From positions 310,380-374,379 of the forward strand of contig NZ_LYPC01000027.1 of the NCBI RefSeq assembly GCF_001700435.1: 64,000 nucleotides of DNA, read 5' to 3'. Below, piece by piece: positions 43,697-51,293 of this stretch; the stretch's first letter is position 1; each line of letters opens with the position of its first letter. The notes beneath the pieces are model-generated. The model saw only the letters and a program-made list of their open reading frames with translations, was not told where the DNA came from and made no database searches. The translations under genes were made by a program, and so were the position numbers. The stretch comes from Paenibacillus pectinilyticus (GTDB taxonomy: Bacteria > Bacillota > Bacilli > Paenibacillales > NBRC-103111).

Positions 43697-44374
43697 TCAA
43701 GCAAGACAAGGGCGTTTGAAATAAGCGATCGTTTTCCCGCCTGTGGCCATCAAAGAAACAAGCTCCCAGCCGTATCGCCCCCAGTGGCTCAAGGCTTCGT
43801 CAAGTGACCAACTGCTATGTTCCAATTCTGTGCCAACGAGGCAGTCGCCCAGTGATACGTCTGTCGCATACTCCCACTGTGTTGCGGAGGAAGAAGTGTG
43901 CGCAGGTAAAGGGGTGCAATCTTCTTTGCGATCCCATCTAACACGGGTGGCAGACTTTGATAATGCGGACAAAATATCTTCACGATCTGTCTCCTGCAAG
44001 GCAAAAATCTGTGGTGCCCGTGGCACGAAAAAGGAGCTATGGGAATGATACACCTGAAGCACTAAGGTACCGATCGGAGTGCCCTCTTCATCATGTACAA
44101 GGTACCAGGCGCAGCGTTCGCGTTCCTCAGGCGGTCCCCAATTCTCGACGGAGTTGTGACGGTTAAAGTTAGCTTTCACCTGTAAGCCTTCTTGATGGAA
44201 GGGTTCAACGACGAGGTTCATGAAGTCTTGCATCCAGACGCCATAGGCGCGATCACCGTAGTCCTTGAACATCTGAATAAGTTCAGCATGCTTGTCTTCG
44301 TAAACGGATTTCCATGTCTGTGCTAATATCTTTTCTGCTTTACGGACAATCATGTCCAACTGTGTAGTAGACAT
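43697..44374 (-). CDS. Protein of unknown function with GWELVSL C-terminus
   Basis: I do not recognise the whole protein (225 residues, soluble). The N-terminal half is helical and rich in charged and aromatic residues; the middle has a strand-like stretch (RCAWYLVHDEEGTPIGTLVLQVYHSH). The last 50 residues (WEYATDVSL ... LSHWGRYGWELVSL) resemble the small DUF4177 fold. AGAGGTT lies 11 bases before the ATG at 44374. It is divergent from a TetR-type gene with clear operator-like repeats between, so it is probably part of that regulon. Confidence 0.6.
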   Translation of the reverse strand: MSTTQLDMIVRKAEKILAQTWKSVYEDKHAELIQMFKDYGDRAYGVWMQDFMNLVVEPFHQEGLQVKANFNRHNSVENWGPPEERERCAWYLVHDEEGTPIGTLVLQVYHSHSSFFVPRAPQIFALQETDREDILSALSKSATRVRWDRKEDCTPLPAHTSSSATQWEYATDVSLGDCLVGTELEHSSWSLDEALSHWGRYGWELVSLMATGGKTIAYFKRPCLA

Positions 44375-44398
44375 ACGCGGATAACCTCTTTTCATTTA

Positions 44399-44434
44399 TT
44401 TAACGTTGTTAGAATTTAATTTAATGTTGTTAGA
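44399..44434. promoter_or_regulatory. Paired TetR-type operators between divergent genes
   Basis: TTTAACGTTGTTAGA (44399-44413) and TTTAATGTTGTTAGA (44420-44434) are 21 bases apart, two helical turns, and differ by one base. Each contains a TAA(C/T)-GTT-GTTA dyad. They lie just upstream of an extended -10 box (TGA then TATAAT, 44446-44454) for the TetR-type gene and next to the divergent gene at 44374. Confidence 0.65.
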
Positions 44435-44481
44435 TTAATGGAATGTGATATAATTTGTCAAGAGATTATTGGAGGTCGAAC

Positions 44482-45189
44482 ATGGCGCGTAGACGAATTC
44501 ATCCCCTTATTCAAGAAGGCACAGTAGACTATGTCACATCAACTATACATACACCATTAGATCGTGAGCGGATCATTCAAGCCGTGTTAACCTTACTGCA
44601 GGACGAGGGACTGGGATCGATTACGATGCGTAAAATTGCCGATGCCCTCGATGTGAAAGCAGCTTCCTTGTATTATCATGTTAAGGACAAAGAGCAGTTA
44701 CAGCATTTATTAGCGGAGCAAATAAGCAGCGACATTGGATTACCAGACGAGAGCCTCGCGTGGCAGGACCAACTCAGGGAGTGGGCGCTCCAATTCAGGC
44801 TCGTCCTGCATCGCTACCGAGAAGCGACTTCGATCATGAGCGCAACGATGGCTGGGAGTCCCAATCGATTGGCACATATCGAGTTTCTCTATCGCTTATT
44901 TGCTCAATCGGGTTTCAGCGATCCACATATTCCTTGGTTTGCCAGCATGATTAAGAATTATATTTACAGTTTCGTTGATGAAGAGAATCGCTTGATTGAA
45001 CGCGCAAATTCGAATGATAATAAGGGTCAAGCGAGTGAGACAAACGCTTCGCGTATACAAGCATTGCCCGCGGAGCGGTATCCGCACTTTGTGCGACTGG
45101 CGCATTATACGACGGCGGTCAACTGGGACGAGGAGTTTCTATTTGGACTCAAAGTGCTGATTGACGGATTTGAAGCCCAGAGGAAGTAA
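44482..45189 (+). CDS. TetR family regulator (TetR-class C-terminal domain)
   Basis: The 235-residue protein has an N-terminal extension of about 25 residues, then the TetR HTH (ITMRKIADALDVKAASLYYHVKDK) and a long ligand-binding domain like that of classical tetracycline-type repressors. GGAGG precedes the ATG at 44482; an upstream in-frame start at 44455 overlaps the promoter and is unlikely. The MFS gene follows 34 bases later, the usual repressor-efflux pair layout. Its operators are probably the paired repeats at 44399-44434. Confidence 0.88.
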   Translation: MARRRIHPLIQEGTVDYVTSTIHTPLDRERIIQAVLTLLQDEGLGSITMRKIADALDVKAASLYYHVKDKEQLQHLLAEQISSDIGLPDESLAWQDQLREWALQFRLVLHRYREATSIMSATMAGSPNRLAHIEFLYRLFAQSGFSDPHIPWFASMIKNYIYSFVDEENRLIERANSNDNKGQASETNASRIQALPAERYPHFVRLAHYTTAVNWDEEFLFGLKVLIDGFEAQRK

Positions 45190-45223
45190 ACTTTTTCATA
45201 AATAAAGGGAGAGGAATAAGGAC

Positions 45224-46618
45224 ATGGCAGCTGTATTGACAAAATGGTTCGGGCCACATCCCGATGTTCGATTGCTCCAAATGGTGACCTTCGTACGCAG
45301 TATGGGACAAGGGCTGGCGCTAGTGGATATCAGTCTATATCTGAAGGATCTAGGGTGGAGCGGGTCAGCCATTGGTGCTGTCTTAGCAGGTGCAGGACTT
45401 GTCAGAATCATGATGACATTGTTCATTACGGAGCTTAATGCGCTTTTCGGTGCCAAACGATTTCTACTCGTGTTTGAAGTACTTGTAGCCCTGGGAGCTT
45501 TAGTCGCAGCATTCTTCTCTTATTCATTAGCCTTGGATTTCGCGTTGATCGTGGCAGGCGTTGGCAGCTCACATTCAGGATCCGGGGGGCCGACATACCC
45601 GATAGAGCGAAGATGGTTGGCTGCTTATGATCGGAAGCGTACGGGGACCTATTTTCATACCAATGCTGTTGTTGGCTATATGGGACTAGGCATTGGCTGC
45701 TTACTCGCATGCTTGCCGACCCTGTGGAGCTCAGTACTTCCTGGCGCGAACGGTTATCGCCCGATTTTCTTACTATTAACCCTGCTAAGCGGGGTGTGTA
45801 TCTATTTGATTCTGCGATTAAAAGGGGGCGAGCGTAAACCGCCTTCTCCAGAAAGTCAGGCGGAAGCAACTGCATTGAAACGCAGTGACATCCTCACCTT
45901 TCTATGGATCGTTATTGGTTTGGCGGCACTCTTCGCATTGCTAACCGTCCTACATCAATTAGGTCTGCAAGAAGCAGCACTCTATGTGCCGATTATCGCT
46001 TTTCTCCTCATCTTGCTTGTGCCGAATCTACGGCTGTTGAAGAAGAAGAACTCGGAGGAAGAAGAAGTCCATGCGATTACCGAAATGAAAAATATGGCGA
46101 ACATCTTGAGTGGTGTCACAACAACGCTCACGAGTACGATGACTTCCTACTGGTTTGCGGTTAAATTCGCTGCTTCACCTGGGTGGATCGGCGTTGTCAT
46201 GGGGATGTCGTACATAGCCGCGGGGGTTTGGTCACTCTTAGCGCCGATTCATCTGAACAAATTCGGGACGGTTCGAGCGATTATTCTGACCCAGTTACTG
46301 GCAGTCCTCTGTTTATTAGCTCTGCCTTGGACAACCTCCTTCTGGATCGCCGCGCTGCTGGAAATTGGCTGCACAGCTTGTAACCTCGGTACAAGAGGGA
46401 ATCGAACCGCCATTCTGATGGAGGATAGACCAAGTGGCAAACGTTCTTTATTTGCAAAAATGAATTATATGCTCATTCGCATTGGGGCTGTCCTATGGCC
46501 TGGCGCGTTCGGTAAATTCATCGATGTGGGCCGTTTCGTCACGCCTTTCTACATTGTTGGTGCCATACAGCTTTCGTCGATGGCTTTGTTTGCCAAAGTG
46601 CATAAGGAGAAAAAGTAA
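45224..46618 (+). CDS. MFS family transporter, probable efflux
   Basis: The 464-residue protein has about 11-12 hydrophobic segments, a cytoplasmic loop rich in charged residues near the middle (LKGGERKPPSPESQ) and a short lysine-rich tail. AGGGAGAGG lies about 10 bases before the ATG. It follows a tetracycline-type TetR repressor, so drug or metabolite efflux is likely. It is not close enough to any named pump for a substrate call. Confidence 0.8.
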   Translation: MAAVLTKWFGPHPDVRLLQMVTFVRSMGQGLALVDISLYLKDLGWSGSAIGAVLAGAGLVRIMMTLFITELNALFGAKRFLLVFEVLVALGALVAAFFSYSLALDFALIVAGVGSSHSGSGGPTYPIERRWLAAYDRKRTGTYFHTNAVVGYMGLGIGCLLACLPTLWSSVLPGANGYRPIFLLLTLLSGVCIYLILRLKGGERKPPSPESQAEATALKRSDILTFLWIVIGLAALFALLTVLHQLGLQEAALYVPIIAFLLILLVPNLRLLKKKNSEEEEVHAITEMKNMANILSGVTTTLTSTMTSYWFAVKFAASPGWIGVVMGMSYIAAGVWSLLAPIHLNKFGTVRAIILTQLLAVLCLLALPWTTSFWIAALLEIGCTACNLGTRGNRTAILMEDRPSGKRSLFAKMNYMLIRIGAVLWPGAFGKFIDVGRFVTPFYIVGAIQLSSMALFAKVHKEKK

Positions 46619-46701
46619 GACAAGAGCTTATCGAAATAACTCGAAGTGCCATTTAAGAAAAGGAATAAGTGCTTAGAGGATCTATTGGAAAGGGATTCCG
46701 C

Positions 46702-46730
46702 TTGTGATTTGTAGAATGTAGGCGTATATT
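46702..46730 (+). promoter_or_regulatory. SigA promoter of the marR-nitroreductase operon
   Basis: TTGTGA (46702-46707) and TATATT (46725-46730) are 17 bases apart. The -10 box touches the palindromic operator that starts at 46731. Confidence 0.6.
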
Positions 46731-46761
46731 AGTTGATAGGTCAATGATTGACGGGTCAACT
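46731..46761. promoter_or_regulatory. 31-base nested palindrome, MarR operator
   Basis: The outer arms AGTTGA (46731-46736) and TCAACT (46756-46761) and the inner arms GTCAAT (46740-46745) and ATTGAC (46747-46752) share one centre at 46746. The site covers the predicted transcription start, so a bound MarR dimer would block the operon. Confidence 0.75.
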
Positions 46762-46798
46762 ATAAATGCTGCGATGACAATTGAGGAGGATACGGGAG

Positions 46799-47224
46799 AT
46801 GAAGATGGATTACGAGGCTTCGGCTATACTCTATCAACTGCTATGTCTGAATAAACAGATTAGCCCTAAGTTCGAACGCTGTACAGGTATAAGCCCTGCG
46901 CGATTGGAACTGCTGCATCTGTTATTCGAAGTGGATGAAATTAGCCAAACCGTACTTCAAAAGGAAGTCCATATCGATAGTGCAGCAATTACTCGACATG
47001 TGCAGCAGATGGAAGTGGCGGGCATGGTCGAGCGGCGAAGAAACCCGGAAGATCAGCGTGTGACCTTCGTTAAATTGACAGAGCTTGGGAGAGAGAAGAT
47101 CCTTGCCTTCCGTCAAGAGAAAGAAATTTTCACCAAACAACTGCTGAAGGATTTCAGTGGGGACGACAAAACGCGAATAGCCGAACTACTCTCACGCATG
47201 CAGGACAATATCCGTGAGCTGTAA
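46799..47224 (+). CDS. MarR family regulator
   Basis: The 141-residue winged-helix protein shows the MarR core: ISPARLELLHLLFEV, QTVLQKEVHIDSAAITRHVQQMEVAGMVERRRNPEDQR and VKLTELGREK. AGGAGGA lies 8 bases before the ATG at 46799; a TTG at 46781 in the same frame is part of the ribosome site region. It heads an operon with a nitroreductase and a small monooxygenase, and a clear palindrome overlaps its promoter. The arrangement resembles quinone- or electrophile-responsive MarR units such as MhqR and YodB, though I see only one Cys, in CTGISPAR. Confidence 0.9.
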   Translation: MKMDYEASAILYQLLCLNKQISPKFERCTGISPARLELLHLLFEVDEISQTVLQKEVHIDSAAITRHVQQMEVAGMVERRRNPEDQRVTFVKLTELGREKILAFRQEKEIFTKQLLKDFSGDDKTRIAELLSRMQDNIREL

Positions 47225-47256
47225 CCGTTGAGGCTTTGACATCAGGAGGAGACAGC

Positions 47257-47892
47257 ATGAACCATACACTTATGAATGATTTTCAAACGATAATATCGAG
47301 TAGACGCTCTATACGCAACTATGATCCTTCCGTGAAAATTTCACGTGAGGAAATGGAAGAGATATTGAGCAAAGCCACGCTTGCACCGTCATCTACGAAT
47401 ATGCAGCCATGGCGATTCCTCGTTATTGAGAGCGCAGAGGCGAAAGCCGTTCTGGCGCCACTCGCGAGTTTTAATCAAAGACAAGTGGAGACATCAGCCG
47501 CGGTGATTGCCGTGTTTGGCGATAAGAATAACTTCGCGAATGGGGAAGAAATCTATAGTAAATCTGTAGAGCTCGGCTATATGCCCGCTGATGTAAAAGA
47601 GATGCAGATGGGCAAATTGAAAGCTTATTTCGAGAATGTACCCGCAGCAGTTATGCACGATGTGGTATTGATTGATGGTGGTCTCGTGTCGATGCAACTG
47701 ATGCTTGCGGCACGCGCACATGGGTATGATACGAATGCGATCGGTGGGTATGACAAGTCGAAGATTGCTGAGGCTTTTGGGATGGATAAAGAACGTTATG
47801 TGCCAGTCATGCTTATTTCCATTGGAAAAGCAGAGAATGCCGGCTATCCATCGTACCGATTACCTGTGCAGAAAGTGGCAGAGTGGAAATGA
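47257..47892 (+). CDS. Nitroreductase family protein
   Basis: The 211-residue FMN-dependent oxidoreductase has the family start SRRSIRNYDPSV, the flavin-contact block APSSTNMQPWRFLVI and GGLVSMQLMLAARAHGYDTNAIGGY. It probably reduces nitroaromatic compounds or quinones with NAD(P)H in the cytoplasm. AGGAGGAGA lies before the ATG at 47257. It is 32 bases after the marR-type gene and in the same operon. Confidence 0.92.
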   Translation: MNHTLMNDFQTIISSRRSIRNYDPSVKISREEMEEILSKATLAPSSTNMQPWRFLVIESAEAKAVLAPLASFNQRQVETSAAVIAVFGDKNNFANGEEIYSKSVELGYMPADVKEMQMGKLKAYFENVPAAVMHDVVLIDGGLVSMQLMLAARAHGYDTNAIGGYDKSKIAEAFGMDKERYVPVMLISIGKAENAGYPSYRLPVQKVAEWK

Positions 47893-47962
47893 TTTTCTAG
47901 ACCTCTAACGAAACAGTAACCACACAAATACTCGATATAACAGAGAGGAAGTTGATCTTATC

Positions 47963-48259
47963 ATGATTATTATTCACGCGGAGTTTCAGATTCAACCGGC
48001 CAAAGAACAAGATTTTCTAGTGGAAATTCAGCCACTTATTGCAGCATCGAAAGCCGAGAGCGGCAATATTGCTTATGATCTTCATAAGCATACAGGACGT
48101 GAGCACGTCTATACGATGGTGGAGATTTGGAAAGATGGGGAGGCTACTGCTATCCATAGTGCTAGTGAGCACTACACAAGCTTTATTGCTAGAGCAGGTG
48201 AGTTCCTAGCAGCACCGCCGAAAGTGAACGTGTATAACGGAGAGCCGGTTAGTAAGTAA
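47963..48259 (+). CDS. Antibiotic biosynthesis monooxygenase (ABM) domain protein, YgiN-like
   Basis: This 98-residue single-domain protein has the ABM ferredoxin-like pattern: IIIHAEFQIQPAKEQDFL, ESGNIAYDLHKH, YTMVEIWKD and the HTGRE/HSASEHYTSF histidine region. YgiN-like members act on quinols. With the nitroreductase and the MarR regulator it forms a small quinone or electrophile detoxification unit. The terminator at 48316 ends the operon. Confidence 0.88.
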   Translation: MIIIHAEFQIQPAKEQDFLVEIQPLIAASKAESGNIAYDLHKHTGREHVYTMVEIWKDGEATAIHSASEHYTSFIARAGEFLAAPPKVNVYNGEPVSK

Positions 48260-48313
48260 TGTTTTCAGATAAGTCTTGAATGACGTCTGTAGTATTGAAA
48301 AGGCATATCCCAT

Positions 48314-48358
48314 AAAAAATAGCCACCCTAATGATATAAATTAGGGTGGCTATTTTTA
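48314..48358. terminator. Bidirectional terminator
   Basis: AAAATAGCCACCCTAA (48316-48331) pairs perfectly with TTAGGGTGGCTATTTT (48341-48356). It serves both the marR operon and the convergent VOC gene. Confidence 0.92.
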
Positions 48359-48835
48359 ATATTCTGACCCGTCGTAAGCTCGTTTGAGCCCTGCAATCTC
48401 AATCTTGCCCATCCCGAGCATGGCGTTCATTACGCGAGCTGCTTTCGCGGGATCCGTATCGCCAAGCAACTGCCCTAGTGCTGTCGGTATAATTTGCCAC
48501 GATAGTCCGAATTTGTCCTGCACCCAGCCACAGCGCTGGGGTTGCCCACCTTCGGACAGTTTCGCCCATAAGTAGTCGACTTCTTCTTGGGTCTCACAAT
48601 TCACGAATAAAGAAATGGCAGGTGTAAATTTAAACATAGGTCCGCCATTTAGCACCATAAATCGTTGACCGTTAAGCACAAAGGTTCCTGAGATGACTTC
48701 ACCTTTGGTACCCGGCTGAACTGATCTTTTACGATTAACACTTTCTATCTTGGAGTCACTGAATATGGAGGTGTAGAAGTTCATAGCTTCTTCGGCATTG
48801 CCGTCGAACCATAAGAAGGGGTTGATTGTTTGCAT
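48356..48835 (-). CDS. VOC superfamily protein, PhnB/3-demethylubiquinone methyltransferase-like
   Basis: The 159-residue protein begins INPFLWFDGNAEEAMNFYTSIF, the typical opening of the PhnB-like branch of the vicinal oxygen chelate fold, and continues with FVLNGQRFMVLNGGP and WVQDKFGLSWQIIPTAL. Members are often labelled 3-demethylubiquinone-9 3-methyltransferase without evidence of that activity. AAAGGAG lies before the ATG. The reaction is unknown. Confidence 0.85.
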   Translation of the reverse strand: MQTINPFLWFDGNAEEAMNFYTSIFSDSKIESVNRKRSVQPGTKGEVISGTFVLNGQRFMVLNGGPMFKFTPAISLFVNCETQEEVDYLWAKLSEGGQPQRCGWVQDKFGLSWQIIPTALGQLLGDTDPAKAARVMNAMLGMGKIEIAGLKRAYDGSEY

Positions 48836-48990
48836 GTTAGGGGCTCCTTTATCCTACCAAATGAAAGTCATACTTTCATTGTAGGGGTTTATAAATAAGC
48901 CTGCAAGTTAAGACTAGATCGCAGTCTGCTGTGCTATTTTTTACAATGATAAAGGTATAATATGCGTGCGGTACTTTCTGTAAAGTTAGT

Positions 48991-49705
48991 TTAAGCGCCT
49001 TTATGCGATTTCCCTTGGAACGCTTCCTTCATAATCATCTTCAGCATGCTAGGTTGCTCGGAGACTGTAGATACAGCCATAATTTTGCGCAGATATGTGT
49101 TTACGGAAAGTTGTTCGAGCATACTGGCCGCTAAGTCAGACCGCGAGGTGAAGCGTCCTTTTAGATACGTTTCTCCTACTTGATACGGGGTAACATTTGG
49201 GGTATGGAAAAGCCCAGATGGCCGAACGATGGTCCAGTCGAGCTCGCTTTCTCTTACGAGCGATTCCATACGTCTCATATCTTCATAAAGCTGTTTACCG
49301 ATCGTGTTCACAATGAGAGGCTGAACAATTCTCTCGAAAATGAATCCTCCGTTTGGATCGAAATGCGGTTCTGTCGCGCTCGAACTTACACAAATGAGGC
49401 GATCCACATGGAAGTTTTTCATTGCTTGGATAATATGGATAATGCCTTGTGAATAGACGGAAATAGGCTTCTTGCTAAATGGTACACCAAGGGTAGAAAG
49501 CACCGCATCCTGGCCGACGATGGCTTGCTGAACAGAGTTGAAATTGTACACATCCCCGTATAGAACATTCAAGCTTTCATGCTGAAGGGGGAAGGTGTCA
49601 GGGTTTCGAGTAACGGCAGTCACTTCGTACCCTTTCTGGATAGCTTGTTGGGTCAAAAGGCGACCTGTTTGTTGGACCGTTGGCTCCGAATATGATAATT
49701 TTCAT
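48991..49705 (-). pseudogene. NmrA-like NAD(P)-binding protein, frameshifted near the start
   Basis: The ATG at 49705, preceded by AAAGGAG, opens MKIIIFGANGPT, the normal Rossmann start, but that frame then leaves the family and stops after about 35 codons. The rest of the protein (from TTG at 49656, 221 residues, LTQQAIQKGYEVTAVTRNP onward) continues in another frame. Removing one of two adjacent AACA tetranucleotides (plus-strand TGTT at 49666-49669 and 49670-49673) would restore GANGPTGRLLTQQA. A 4-base duplication therefore seems to have broken the gene. Starting at the TTG would give a protein without its dinucleotide-binding loop. A sequencing error is the main alternative. It follows the DoxX-like gene by 43 bases. 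Confidence 0.8.
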
Positions 49706-49748
49706 GGGAAGGCTCCTTTGTTGCGGCGCGTTGACTCCGCATTATCAT

Positions 49749-50096
49749 TTAGATGTTGATTAGTTCAAAGGCAAGGGTGGCAACAGCTAGCAAAAGAAAA
49801 AAAGCGGCTAAGCCGAAGGAATAATCACGCACACGCAGATGGGTGACGATTGCGCCGCAGTAGAAAAGGATGATTCCGATCGCGGCAGCCACGCCAATCG
49901 AAGGGATTGCGAAGCCGACCAAGAGACCGATTGCGCCTGCCGCTTTGAGAATACCCAGCCAAAACAACCAAGTGTGCGGAACTTTCGCTTTCTCCATTGC
50001 GATGAGAATTGGTTTGTAGCGGATGAAGTCGCATACCGCGGAAAAGATGTTGTAAGCAATGGTCAAAATCGTGAATACAAGATAAGTAATAACCAT
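49749..50096 (-). CDS. DoxX-like membrane protein
   Basis: The 115-residue protein has four hydrophobic segments and the DoxX-like pattern: YKPILIAMEKAKVPHTWLFWLGILKAAGAIGLLVGF and IGIILFYCGAIVTHLRVRDY. AGAGGTG lies 6-7 bases before the ATG. Two matching palindromes and a promoter sit upstream, so it is controlled by the TetR-type protein encoded next to it. The function of small DoxX-like proteins of this kind is unknown. Confidence 0.82.
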   Translation of the reverse strand: MVITYLVFTILTIAYNIFSAVCDFIRYKPILIAMEKAKVPHTWLFWLGILKAAGAIGLLVGFAIPSIGVAAAIGIILFYCGAIVTHLRVRDYSFGLAAFFLLLAVATLAFELINI

Positions 50097-50126
50097 GTGT
50101 GCACCTCTTTTTTAATTTGTAATTAA

Positions 50127-50144
50127 TGAGTGTGCGCTCACTCA
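50127..50144. promoter_or_regulatory. TetR operator 1 upstream of the DoxX-like gene
   Basis: TGAGTGTGCGCTCACTCA is an imperfect palindrome (TGAGTG/CACTCA-type half-sites) that differs by one base of 18 from the site at 50204-50221. Confidence 0.7.
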
Positions 50145-50203
50145 GAGTGATGGAGAAAGATAGGACCAATCACTAATAGCGATTGATCCCTGAGATCCAA
50201 CAA

Positions 50204-50221
50204 TGAGTGTGCACTCACTCA
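50204..50221. promoter_or_regulatory. TetR operator 2, directly after the -10 box
   Basis: TGAGTGTGCACTCACTCA lies 2 bases downstream (minus-strand sense) of the TATATT -10 box at 50229-50224. A repressor here would block the DoxX-like transcript. Confidence 0.75.
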
Positions 50222-50223
50222 TT

Positions 50224-50253
50224 AATATAGAGGGGGGAACCTCCCTTTGTCAA
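50224..50253 (-). promoter_or_regulatory. SigA promoter of the DoxX-like gene
   Basis: The minus strand reads TTGACA (50253-50248), an 18-base spacer and TATATT (50229-50224). It lies between the tetR-type gene and the first operator. Confidence 0.7.
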
Positions 50254-50270
50254 GTACCCGTGTAAATACT

Positions 50271-50864
50271 TTATTGAGGGAGCACACCTTGCATCAAGGT
50301 TTGTAAAATGTTAGAAACAAATTGCTTTCTTATCTCTTCCGATTCGTCCTCGCCTAGAAACTGCAGATGAAAAGCATGTTGGAAACAAGCGCCTAGCAGC
50401 AGATCGGCTACGCTGCGCGGATTAACGGCTTCATTCACACGGCCAAGCTGTTGTTCGAATCGCAGATACGAAGTGACTATTTCGTTGGAACGGTGAGGAC
50501 CTTCATTTCTTTGTTGGAAGCCTTGACGATGACGGGCCAAGAAATCAGGTTCTGTAAACATCGTTGCGGTCATGACAATCGATAGATAAAAATAATCGAG
50601 TGCGGCATGTGCAACCTCTTCTAGGTTTTCTTGAACAGTGCGTGTCCCTTTACGTGCAGGTAACTTGAATAACACAGCTGTATAACTTTGTAATTGCCCT
50701 TTAATAACTTGAAGTAGAAGGTCTTCTTTACTCTGAAAATGGTTATATAAGGATCCTTCTGAGCATCCAGCGATTCGAGCAATTTCTTTGGTCGTTGTTT
50801 TATTAAGACCACTTGCACGAATTGCTTGCTCAGCGGCTTCCAATAATCTGTCGCGCAGTTCCAT
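50271..50864 (-). CDS. TetR/AcrR family regulator
   Basis: The 197-residue regulator has the TetR HTH at residues 20-50 (TTTKEIARIAGCSEGSLYNHFQSKEDLL) and a helical C-terminal domain. AAGGAGA lies 9 bases before the ATG. The gene is upstream of, and in the same direction as, the DoxX-like and NmrA-like genes, and the two 18-base palindromes at their promoter are its probable targets. Confidence 0.88.
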   Translation of the reverse strand: MELRDRLLEAAEQAIRASGLNKTTTKEIARIAGCSEGSLYNHFQSKEDLLLQVIKGQLQSYTAVLFKLPARKGTRTVQENLEEVAHAALDYFYLSIVMTATMFTEPDFLARHRQGFQQRNEGPHRSNEIVTSYLRFEQQLGRVNEAVNPRSVADLLLGACFQHAFHLQFLGEDESEEIRKQFVSNILQTLMQGVLPQ

Positions 50865-50959
50865 CGGATGTTCTCCTTGCTTTTTTATATAAAATCTACT
50901 TCTTATTATTTGATATTTGCAGATGCAATGTCAACATAGGTATACGCACTAAAATCCAG

Positions 50960-50995
50960 AAAAGAGCACGATCCCAAGGATCAATGCTCTTCTTT
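50960..50995 (-). terminator. Terminator of the GH3-GPH-HPr-like operon
   Basis: AAGAGCA (50962-50968) pairs with TGCTCTT (50985-50991), with an inner GATCC/GGATC stem, and the minus strand continues with TTTT. It lies 17-50 bases after the HPr-like stop. Confidence 0.7.
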
Positions 50996-51011
50996 CTCAC
51001 CGGTCTTCGTT

Positions 51012-51260
51012 TTACTCGAACAACTTCTCAAGCTCCATCGCTTGCTCTTCATCCGAGCCATCAAAGGTGAGGGTTAAGACAGTACCCTTTTTCACCTCAA
51101 GTGCCATGAGCCCTAGAATACTTTTTACATCGGAAATGATGTTGCGTTCTTCCCAAATGATACGAATTTCGGAAGTGTAGGCAGCGGCAGCTTGACTAAG
51201 CTGCTTGGCGAACAGCACGGGAAAGCCATCCGTTTGCATCGTGATTTTCAAAGCTTTCAT
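51012..51260 (-). CDS. HPr-like protein without the active-site histidine (Crh-like)
   Basis: The 82-residue protein has the HPr fold pattern. The serine region is kept as DVKSILGLMAL, with Ser47 matching the HPr-kinase target Ser46, and the end has FDGSDEEQAMELEKL. The catalytic loop is not kept: GIHARPA of HPr is GFPVLFA here, so His15 and Arg17 are both gone. Such a protein cannot pass phosphate to sugars through the PTS but could act as a CcpA cofactor when phosphorylated on serine, as Crh does in Bacillus subtilis. It is the third gene of an operon with a GH3 enzyme and a GPH transporter, 33 bases after the latter. AAAGGAGGGG lies before the ATG. Confidence 0.8.
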   Translation of the reverse strand: MKALKITMQTDGFPVLFAKQLSQAAAAYTSEIRIIWEERNIISDVKSILGLMALEVKKGTVLTLTFDGSDEEQAMELEKLFE

Positions 51261-51293
51261 GATAAAAATCCCCTCCTTTATTTTAAAATTAAA

